DNA of 64,000 bases from Pelodera strongyloides (taxonomy: Eukaryota > Nematoda > Chromadorea > Rhabditida > Rhabditidae): assembly GCA_036852015.1 (NCBI GenBank), contig JAANDG010000255.1, forward strand, positions 62,001 through 126,000, read 5' to 3'. Each line of letters starts with the position of its first letter. Positions within the stretch are counted from its first letter, which is position 1. The notes below the pieces were generated by a model. The model was not told the origin of the DNA. It ran no database searches and saw only the letters and a program-made list of their open reading frames with translations. Positions 24,221 to 36,200 of the stretch are shown piece by piece. Both the position numbers and the translations under genes were made by a program.

Positions 24221-27200
24221 TTAATACGCCTTCCTCTTGACAATTTCCGGTCGCCACAAGATTGGATGTGTTTCCTCGGTCTGTAATATTATCATTTAAC
24301 GAACGAAGAAAAATACTCACTGCCTATTTAATAATTGGGGAGGACTTGAACACCACTTTTCTCTATGGAATCTTGTATCAATTACCACGTAACTAATTCC
24401 TAAACATGAAACACGAGGAAAGAAAAACATTCAAATATTTTCCCGGTCAACACATCCACGTTCCCCTCTGTCTTACAGTTTGAGAAAACTACCACTGTAA
24501 AAAAAGTTTCACTAATTTATCCGGAAAAGCTTGGCGTTAATTCCCCGTCCGCAAAATGTCTCAAAAAACACTGATGCGTGTTAATTTGCGTTTATTTGAT
24601 AAGCGCGTGTGCAACACAAGAGCCGGAAACTACAATATAAAATGGGAACAAATCAAAGCTGCGGAACATGGAACTGCAGCAATAACAAGAGCAAAAATGA
24701 AAAGCATTGACACTAATTACTAATCGCGACACTGCGTGCTGATATGCAATTTAGAACGGATTTTTTTTGCAAATTCTCTTTCGTTTTCTCAACTAAAAAG
24801 AATCGACGGAGCAAGAGCATATAGCATACAAACTGGCTGAACTTCCAACTTCTAAAAATCAAGCAAAGCTTCAAATCTCACTAAAACAACAACAATACCA
24901 ACCGCATCTTCATCTTCCTTATACATTTTGATCGTCTTATCAGCTTCAGCGGTAATCAGTCGCAAACCAGTTCTAAAACAAAACATAGAACAAAGTGAAG
25001 GTGAAATATGAGAGACAATGACAAAGACAAGGATACTGGAATATAAACCTTTTCAGGCAAGGCACCACGCAGAGTTTAATTCACACCTGTCTGACATTAT
25101 CTTTACCATGCGAGAAATCCATAATATGTACTAGACTTATTAAGGCTTAGGACAAGGACAACTCTTAGAATTAAGTATCTTTACCATGCGAGAACGAGAA
25201 ATCCATAATATGAACCTCTAGGCTTAGGTTAAGGCGCCTAGGGCAAGGACAAGTCTCTTATAATTAAGCCTAACTCACTTGTCAAAAGTCATGGCAAAGA
25301 TGCCGGCCTCCGAATCAATGGATCCTGGTTGTGCCTTGGCCTGTTCCTTCTGGAAACAGAATCCAGATCTCCAGTCCCAGAAGTTCATCGATCCGTTATC
25401 ACCTGGAATAGGGGAGCCGATGCATAATACTCGTTTTACTAGTTGAAGTTAAAATTATTTAAACGCATACTTACGTTGATTGGTATCAAGAATTTTCAAT
25501 CGCAAGTAGAAAATACTTCAAGATAATGAATTGACAAATGAAGTTAATTAGTTAGTTATTCAATATAAAAAAACGTGTTTCGCTGTTTCGCACTAGGAGC
25601 AGGGCATTAAACCAGAGCATAAACGGAGATGGTAAATAGAAGGAAATGATCCGATTCAATCCGAAGACGACGATTTACGTGTCCAGACTAGAAGAACAAA
25701 AATAGATTAAAGGTTAAGGTTATATGGGCTTACCTCCAGAAACAAGAACTCCATCAGCATTGCAAGCCAACGAGTTGATGATTGTATTGTGACCTGAAAA
25801 CATGCAAGTCAAATATAGAATAAGAGGACCCAAACCCGCTACCCGCTGCTACGACAAAATTGTAAGTTCGTTTCACACCGAGCCCCCAAAAATTGCAATC
25901 TCATCTCTGCCCTAATATAAATAGTCAATGCGTTCGAGTTGAAAAAATAACGCGAGATAAAACTCGAGTGATGGTTGCTTTGAGTAACCAGCCGCCCCCA
26001 GGCCTAAACGCAGCTTCATCCATCCTTACATTTATATGCTTTCATAGTTTTCTCAGGTTATTTTCTGTAAACCTCAAGCCTGACTTCGCACTTTCGTCAC
26101 AGCCTACCTGACAAATTCTGTACAAATTCGGCTCCTTTGCACTTCCACTGCTTGATATTGTCGGGACTCGCCGAGGCGAACATGTTCAATGTGGGGTGTA
26201 ACACCAATGATCGCACAGATTTCTGGAAAAAAAACCTTTAGTATAGTGGTCCTAAAGTAGTCAAGACTATACACTTTACCCCGTGGGACCCATCCATTAT
26301 ATTCGTCCATTGCGTTTCTATTGCGACTCATTCAACAAACGAATTAGTAGCGAAATACCGGCCGGTTTTTTGAAACGCATCGTGGACAACTGAATTCTTA
26401 CGTATTTATGCTACTTTGCTCGAATTTAGCTGGATTTTTTATTCTAATTTATGTTCATGTACATACGCTGCATACGAACCGATGTGTTTCAAAAACCGGC
26501 CGTTATTTCGCTTAACACAAAAAAGTGACTTCAGTGCCAGTAAAGGGAGTACTATGTACTACGTTTCATGACCTTCACAAAAATGCCAAAATCCAATTGA
26601 GATTGAGCAGTAGTAGATTACTCCACTAACTGGCGCCAGCAATCTCATAACAATACGTTCTGTCCTTGAAAACGATCCGTCAATTTCATTCAGCGTGCAA
26701 TACACATAGTTAATCGCGGCAAAAAAACTTCGAGTAAAATCGAAAAAAAAGCGAGAACGCCGAAATCATGGCTTGGCTCGTCGGCTGGCATTTGTAAACA
26801 TATTGTTGAAAAATTCATATAAGAAAAAGATGTATTATCATTATCAACAACCATGATCTCTCTATTTGGCAACATTTTGACAAGTTCCGATTAGCAACTG
26901 TAGATGGTATCACGCAACTGTAGATAGTATCAATTATCAATACGAGAAGCTTGGATGCGCAAGAAAAAGGCAACAGGAAAGCACACGTAAATCTTTCTTT
27001 CCCTGCTCATGTGGTTTTCAACACGGACGAATGATAGATATAACTAATATCAATTTAATGACCTTTACCTCTATATCAAGCAAGGAAAGAAAACAACTGC
27101 GGGGCCTGTGCGCGGTCCATCAATTAAAATCAGGACGTGTGTGTCTTTGTCCACCATGACTTCTTCAATAATATATAAATCAGAAATTCAGAAAGCTAAG

Positions 27201-30200
27201 AACAAAGGCAGACCCGAAACTAAGGAGTAGATCAGTTACAGTTTGGTTTGGAGTTTGGACAATCCGATTAATTGCACGCAAAAACACACGAACACTCCCA
27301 GCGACATAGTGCAATTTCACAAGCAATGTCATATGACATTTGAAGTTTGAAATGCAAGAAGTGTCACTCCATTACACTATTGCGTTGAATCTTGAATCAA
27401 CTGCTCGTGGTTACACCTCCAAAATTCTCCTCACAAAACGCTAAGAGGTCTGGATACGTGGCTACAGTATTGTGATTGTTTCATGAATCTAATCAAAACC
27501 ATTTTTACTTCTCAATAACGGACCGAGTAAACTTGCAAACAAGGTTTATCCTTTCAACCCCCCTTTCAAGACACTTGCGATGAGATATGATGATAAACGC
27601 TTTATCCCTAAATGCGGCGACAGTCTGGCGCCAGCGTTTCCGGTCATTTTCTCTCTTTCTCTCACATTATCGGCAATTTTCGCCCTACGGCTTAGGAGAG
27701 AGATAAGATAAAATACACATAGGAAACAAGGAAACCAGTGAAGATTTGCAAACAAAAGTAGCAGATCTCGGTTCAACTGCTCCTTGGGCAGAGGCAGACA
27801 TCGTAACGAGCAATGACCAGCCGAAAGCCGTACCAGTTTACAAAGTGAAGACGACAATAACAACAACAGAAGAACGAAGAACAGTCTCCTAACTAGGTCT
27901 CTAGACGGTGGTACTGCAGTCGGAATGTCATAAAAATGATATGTGGCGCAGTTCACAACAACCAATAACCGACGCCGTCCACTGACTTACAGCAAATAGT
28001 GTTTTTGATAAATATGTATATCGTATCGTAGGGGTAGGGCTCGTCAACAGTCAACAATAATACCTAAATAGTTCCCGTTGCTTACACAAAAGCTTAAACC
28101 CTTAAACTACCTCCTCCTACCACACAAGTGAACTATCTATAGAACTATCAGTTTTCAGTTTAGTACAAAGATCACTGAGTATAGTGATAATAATGAATAG
28201 TTCGTACATATAAGATATGGGGTTCTCCCAAACTCCCGAAAACAACAAATCCAGACCTGGCGCCAAAATTCACATGATTTCAGTCACTGATTTATGCTAT
28301 AAATGTAAGCACGTGCTTGTACTCGCACGTGCATGTACTCCCCTGATACGTGCGAGATATCACTTCCTTATATAGTAGTTGCTCTCAGAGAGAGAGATCA
28401 ACTTCCTAGTACGGACACTCCACTGTACATGTACATCCAGACTCCACAACATATATAACCGCCTGACATCGGGATACCGTTAGGTAGAACATAGAATCCA
28501 AAACAAGAGTATATTTTCAAGCTTGCTTGCGCCATTGAACTGGTCGACATTTTTTTACACCGCGTCAGGGTATAAATTCCGTGCGTAAAGTGAGGTGGTT
28601 GGAGATGGTTTCTTTAGCTTAGTGATAGACCGTTTTAATAAAACACCACGTTTCAGTCAAACATATTAATTTCGAATTGCTTCTGGAGGCGGTCAAAACC
28701 AACCCGGGGGCGGTTCGTGCGTGTTTTCACCCACCAGCCTGTACCCCGGACACCGCTTAAACATCACTGGTGGATTTTACCCTGCGCAAAATGTGAGTTA
28801 AACTCCCATAAATCCCGGGCAAGGAAACCTCCCCTGCGCAAAGAAAGTGGGAAACTAGCATGGACCGAGAAGTTGCAGGCATCCACGCCCCAAGCACACG
28901 TGAGGATCTTTACACAAATGTCTCAAATATCCAAATATTAGCTACGATAACCTCCGACCCGGCCAGGTTGTAATGTCTGCCGAGACTGTAAAACAGTCAG
29001 CGAAAAAAGCAGCGCTCCTTTTAATGATCACGGACAATGATATGAGCATTTCCGTAACTGTGAAAAACACACAATCCGTCACAATCATAAGAAGTGTAAT
29101 GAAAAACACGATATGAACACCCTTCATCGTGGACTCGTAGACGAGGAAACCCCGATAACAAAATATAAGGCCAGCACACCGTCTGATATCAAGAACCTTC
29201 CGTTCCCAATTGAAAATCAAAGTGACAACTTAAGTCCACTCTATGTGTTAGTGCGCAAGACTACTGCGACCATTCTAACCAAGACACGAAACGACGAAAC
29301 AGACAAAAGTCGCAGTCGCAAAGTCGGAAACTAATCAAGGGACAGCAACACAGTTGATTCAGGGTTGATCAAATATGGGGTGCAGCGAGATCAACCGATA
29401 AACAAAATGCGCCAATATCATGAGAACCCCGATCCGTTATGTCTAGGATCAAAAGGAGACTTGTTTTTTAAAATCCTTATCCGAGGCGCAACGGAGTGCA
29501 AAAACAAAAACAATTTCTGAGTTTCCCTATTTATTACAGAAAAATAGAGAACATCCATAACCCATGAGATATCCCAATTGCCGTGTACTCACTGTTCACC
29601 AACAAATAACACTTTTTTTGGAAACTCTTAACAATCTGTATCTGTTCACATTACTAATTCACAAGCAGCATACAAACTAAATTTGTTTTCTATCCGACAA
29701 GCCCATTATCAATTCGGATAATTCTCGAGGGGCGGGGTCAAAGCACAACCCATACAGTATATTTATCTTTTGTACCCTAGATGGAGAGACTGACAACCAG
29801 AGCACCCATCGGAAACGCGAGACTGTTGAACAAAGACTACAGGATAGAGAGCACGAACAACTGGAGTATCCAGGTTGTGAACGGACAATAGATGCAGAAG
29901 ATCCGAGAAGCTCTCAACGACAAACTGACAATGTCTTCTTTATTTGTCTGCGTCTCCAAACCTTCAAAGCAGCAATATCCAGGGTCATTGAAAAACGGCA
30001 TCGCACAGCGGCTAATAAAACAAACTTGATGGGTATATAAGTCGCCCACACTTCCGACGCTACTCAGCCAGCAACCACTACTCTTTTTTGGCAGTGAACT
30101 AGTAGTGCCAGTTCCTTTTCTTTCCGTGACGTGACTGTTTTTCAAAAGCCAAATCCTCTAATCCCCATCCGCTCCGTGCTTCTGCTTCATCAAAATACGG

Positions 30201-33200
30201 GTGGCGGCCAAAATTATTTATTAGTCAGTATAACACTCTATGCACTCTCGTTGTTCACCGCTCTCCAGTCCATGTACAAAACTTGTCCCAATTTCCTCTC
30301 TCAACATCTTTTGTAACTCATTAAGCAATTGTCTAAGGCTCCTGCAAACGCGAGCAAGCGTGGGAATAATCCACCCTCCCACATGGACTATCAATCGTTC
30401 ATTGCGCGCACAGCGCCTTGACCGGAAACAGAGACACTGTTCTCTCCGAGGAGAGGCACTCGCTGATAAGATCGGGTAATGAAACCTACAAAAATTGCGC
30501 GACGAAAAGCAAAACCGCTTCCGTCCACATTTTGAAGGACTGCACACGCACAGTGGCCAGCGTTCTCGCGCAGAGTTTCAACGCCAGCGCCCGCAAACCC
30601 AGATTCGGGGCTAGAGTCGGGCTTCCGCAATGTTAATCCCAGAGTGCGCAGGCAAGTCGCGAAACCACTTTGGGTTCGGCCGTTTTTTTTTAGGTTTCTT
30701 CGTTTCATCAATCACCATGCAAAGGGGCACAGCGATTGTGGTTCGGATCTCTAAGTAGAGGGGGCGGGAGGGGCGAGATAATAAAGGCTTGGGGGCCCGC
30801 CCAAATGTCCACCCACGGACAATCATAAACGTGCAGCAGACAAGTTCACCGTATGCGAACATGTCGCAACCTGTGAAAGCTTGATCTAATGAAGTGCCTA
30901 GTACCCTCTCTGTTCCATCTGCCCCTTCACTCATCCTCCATAAAGCTTCTCATATCTTTCTCGTCCGCATACAATATATTTTGTTTCAGTTTAGTTTACA
31001 TAAAGAGAAACATCATTTATATTTCAGTTGATCAACGAGTGGGCCCCACGCACTTCGTAATACAATCAAACCATGATGTCATCAAACAGTCTAGGATACT
31101 GCCTTTCCCTGTCTTTCTTTGTCATGGTAAGTCGCTCACCATGCAGTCAATTACACCAACCATCACACATCAAAAGTCAAAAGTTACACTTATCGAAAGC
31201 CAATTCATTATTTTAGATCTTCACATCAGCCTCAGGAAAACAAATGTTCACAAAGGAACCAGTGATAGCAATGAAATCTGCCTCAAATGACGTGAGTTCT
31301 TAAATTATCGAAATAGAAGCAAAGCAACTATAGCCTGATAAAAATCGTTCAAAGGAATATAGGTTTGAACATCTCATCTGCTCATCTCAAACATCAAATC
31401 TTTCAGTTACCCCAAGATGAGCCCGTTCTTGTGTTCGTCTACAGGAGCACATGTCCACGCAGTCAGAGGACAATGCCCAGATTCATGAGGGCCGCCAAGA
31501 TTCTCGAGGCATGGGGAATGAAGGTAAGAGATGGTTTACGTCCCTTTATGATTTACTGTTGCAAGTAAGAAGTACTTAGTTACAACTTCAAAGTATAGAC
31601 AACCGATGCTTCCCCGCCTATGCCTATACCCGCACTAACAAGCGGCACAATAATAATATACCCAATTCTTACAGACTGCCTCCCTCGAGTACAACGAGAC
31701 CGGATGGGAATACATGAGCATCGTGTTCCCGCTCAAAAAGTTTCCCGCTCTCGTCATGTACCCAGGAAACGGAAAGAAGGTAAGCAACAAGTCACTTTGC
31801 TTTGTTCATATTATACCGTAATCTCCGAATCTTCCCTTCCCATAGGAAACTGAAAACCATTGATCAGTATATTAATCATACTATTCTAGATTCGCTACGA
31901 AGACAAGGACCCCATCTTCGCGAATGCTGAAGATTTCGTCCACTTTGCTTGGATGAACCGCAAGTAAATTTGCTAATGAGAGCCAATCGACATTTCTCAA
32001 ATGCAGCACTTTACTGAAGTCACCATCAGATCTCTAGCATTCGGCAGTTGATAATATTACTAGAATTAGATGTAGACGTAGATACAGTGAACCAAATTAT
32101 ACCCTTCACAATTACCTCAGGTGTCGTCGCAAAAATGCACTTATCGTCTCGGTGAGATAACATTTATTCAACAATTCAATGAGATAATCACTACACTATT
32201 TCCCCCAATCAAGTAAATCAACTTGCCATACGTGCAACCATGTGCATATACTGTATAATAACCAAGTACAAACGTTTTTATGCGTGTGCCTTTTTTGTTT
32301 ACGTGCTATTGCTTGTTGGTGCCTTCTTGTACATTCATCATACACATATTTTGTATGCGTGCACAGGGATAATAATAAAACATTGTCAAATGTGGGCGTT
32401 AATCTTCACAAGTCAAACCCTCTCGGAAAACCCAATTATCCAATCGTTAAAGCTAAAGCTTAACTTAAAGGTCAACTACATGTTCCCTGACTTTCGATGC
32501 AAGATGCAATCATGCAATTCACCACACTTAGGCGAATTAATTAATAAACCACTACAAAAACGGCCTTCAAATACCCTACCACAAGCGCAACTCAAGGCCA
32601 AAATGGTAAACTGTCCAGCGGGTAGACAATTCACGACCCATTTATGAACTTCCGAGATCTAACTTTGTTGAGATGTCATACTTTTTGTCTTCTTGGCCAT
32701 AAAGACAATTTTACATCTGTGTTTTTGATGTTTATTACGGGAGTCGTAAATGCTCGGAAATGTATCTACTGAGATTTAACTTTTGATTATTATTTACTCA
32801 ATAAACTGCTAGTTCCAAACAACGGGTACGGGTACCATAGGCTTAATTTGGTTTTGGTACCTAACCGCGCCTTTGACCTTTACCACTACAATTCCGGCTA
32901 ACACATCGCTCTTTCATACCATTGTATGCTAATGAACCATTTTATGTGCAATTAATTTACATAAAATTCACCTCAAGATAGCTGACCCACGACCCGCTCA
33001 CACTAGCCTAGCCAAATTCAGGGCATGATGTGTTTCTCCTAATAATCTCAGCTACATGTTGTCGGCCAACAGTCAACACATCACCTTATCACTTTATAGC
33101 CTTCGCCTGAGCGCATAATACGGACCGCGATTTGATAGATTGTGTTTGTCGAAACGATACCAAACACAGCAAAAAGAAGGAAACGAGGGGAGATGCAGCA

Positions 33201-36200
33201 GTGCAAAAAAGGCCAAACCGCGCAGACCAGACGATACACCGGTCAATTTATCCATTGATAAGTACAAGAAGGCTGAACGGGGGGGGGGGGGGTCAAGCGT
33301 TTTTCACTTTTACACTTTTCACAAAATATTGAATTCACTAGCAAGTGAGTAGGAATTTAAAAAAAAAGAAGAAGTATATACTTCTGAAGAAAATCAGACT
33401 AAAGGGTTTGACAATGCAAATTTGCTAATCTTACCTCTTACTTTACGCATTTTGTTAAATTTTTCAGTCCAGCTGAATTGAATTTAAGGTTCGGTTCTTT
33501 GGTTCTTTCTAACTATGAATAGTTTACAGTCATGTTCCAGCTACGTGCGAAAAGTGGTAAAGTGATGACATCATTATTGTTATAATAAAAGCCGAACGGT
33601 TTTCCTTATCAATGACGCGAATTTTGTAAAGGGAGAAGAAATAACGGAACGATAGACGATAGTAAATTACTAGTAAAAAAAATAGCGCAACAAATGTTGC
33701 AAATCTTATTACGTGTAGACATATTGTAGTATAGCGTATACCATACGCACATATCATAAATAAATAAATATATATATAACACCATTATTAAATGGCGAGG
33801 CAACTGGCTACAATCTACACTACATCAAATATCGCACAAACAGTTGAAGTTTTGAAGTGAAAGAAAAACAACAGAGGCCGTATTCACCAACATATAGGGA
33901 ACCTTCCCTGGCCTCCCAGGGAGCTAAAGAATGCGGAGATTCAGAGCGCCCGCGCCCGTGAGCCTAGGGAGGGCTCCCTTTGTGTTGGTAATAAGGCCTC
34001 AGGCCTCAGGATAAAAATAAATATCAAGAGAGACCAGATAGTATGTGATTTGTACAATAGCACAATTACTCGGCAACCAAACGCAAGATATCATTATTAT
34101 ATATAATAAATAAATAAAAACAATAAAGAAACTGGAAACTGACCTTGTGATGAGTGAGAGTGCACATCGTCTTTCCGGCTGCCAGATCCCACAGACGCAC
34201 CGTCGAGTCATGGGAACTTGTGATCACCTGACAATCAGAAGCTCATCATATACTGTAGTAATTGAAGTAATTGTGTAAAAAAGCATTTTAAAAAGTTATT
34301 ATTTTTTTTTGAACGTTTGTCTTTTTATTGCGATACCGTATAGATTTAGATGCAAGAAGTGCTCATTTTACAGCAGCTACAAAAATAATTACCATGCTAC
34401 CTTCCTTTCATCTTCTTTATTCTAAAATTGGGATAATATAAAACGTCATTTTTATACCAAATAAGGTAGCACGTAAACATTTATCCAAAAACTTTAATAG
34501 TTATTGGTTATTTGGTATAAAAATGACGTTCAATACCAATTTACCTCCGTGTCTACAATAAGACAATTTGGTTCTTTAATCTACATATTGTTTCCATGCA
34601 AAATAGCAACGAATGCATTGACCCATATAAGAAGACATATAAGAAGACAATGACAATGACCCATAGAAGACCCATCCGAACAATGCTTTAAGCACTAACA
34701 CTATTTTTTGCATCGCATCACAATTGCCTGACTATGTTTCTATCCACATTATTGTGTTTCTGAAACATCCTACCTGTGGACTTGTCGCTTGGCATACCAC
34801 ATCGGCAACAGTGCTCGTATGTCCAGATAGACAGTGAATTTGAGCCTTGGTACGCATATCCCAAACCTAAATTAACGAAATTCAACTGAAACAATGAACA
34901 ATTGAATTGTGATGCTCAACTACATACTGTTTTTTGTCGAGCAATTTATACATCTTCTCCATAATTAATTATCCCGAATAAAAAAGGCTCAAAAATGCTC
35001 AGACATGCTAAAAAAAATTCAAAAACTTGGAAATCTCGTGGAGGATGAAGAACGCGAGGCCGGCACCCCACAATGCGCTAGAGACGCCGCAATCAGAAAT
35101 ATATTTTGACGCCCTTGAACCATTAAACTATCGCGTCGAATGTAGTTCCTACTTCACTCACTCATTAGTAATTGGTTTTAAAAAAATTCAAACAAATATC
35201 AAACCCTGGCAGTGGCATCTCTGGCAGTCGTCACCAGAACATCCAATGTGGGATGGAGGGCAATTGCCTGCACAGCACTCAAGTGCCCGTGGTAATGTCG
35301 AATCACTTTGTTATACTCGAGATCCCAACATTTAACCTAAAATTTGAATAGAATATAGAATGCAATCGAAAACAAAGCTACCCTTTTCACATACATGATA
35401 TTTTATCAGGGCATAAAACTCGTCGGGAAAAGCTCAAAACCACCATCCAAATACATGTAGTGTTTCCGAAGCTTGTATCTCTTTATGATACGTTTCTGAC
35501 TTTCACCATACCTAATATTCTAATCCCGACGGTGGTATGGCTACGAGCTCAACAAGACCACCGTCTAAATTTATGCGATATGCTAATTCGGATGGTGGTT
35601 TCGTCGGTCAGAGCGTCAACGAGTTTATGCCATGTATTTTATATTTCAAAACTAAAAATTTTTTTTTACAAACGATGAAAGTCAAAGAGTGATTTCAAAC
35701 CGTTTGGTAATTGCGGTTTCAAACATAAAGTGAAAAAATAGCACATACGCCAAACGTACTTGTTTATCTTCTCCGCCAGAAAACAAGAACGGGTGCCTTG
35801 CGGAGGCACGAACGGCTCGCACAGCACTAATATGCCCAGTTAAAGAGAGACGAAGCTTGCCACTCGCCAAATCCCAAATCTACAACAAAAAGGGGTTTAA
35901 AAACAGTAATGCTGATAAATACCAAAAATATTGCTCAAACACAAAAGGCTAACAATAAGGTTTGGGTGGTCCAATTCTCTGCACATAGTTTTCCTTGAAT
36001 GGACTATTTAATAGACGATAATTTCGACACATGAAAGTTTTTCATAAAAAAATTGAAGAATGCCGTAATACCTTAATAATACGGTCAGCGCCTCCAGTTG
36101 CAAACCACTGATTTTCTGGCTCTACATCAACACATCGCACCCAGCCAGTATGTCCTGAAAAAAAAATACATCTCGAAAACTGTTCCACGCCGGGAAAAAA

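Noticed and set aside
28942..29220. Minus-strand frame with hydrophobic segments and AAFFADCF, like a cation-diffusion facilitator.
   Set aside because: The match is a few residues, there are no histidine motifs, and the opposite strand is equally open.
30611..30934. Kinase-like [10 protein letters not shown] in a minus-strand frame.
   Set aside because: Only one short resemblance to kinase subdomain IX; no APE, DFG or HRD motifs and no neighbouring exons.
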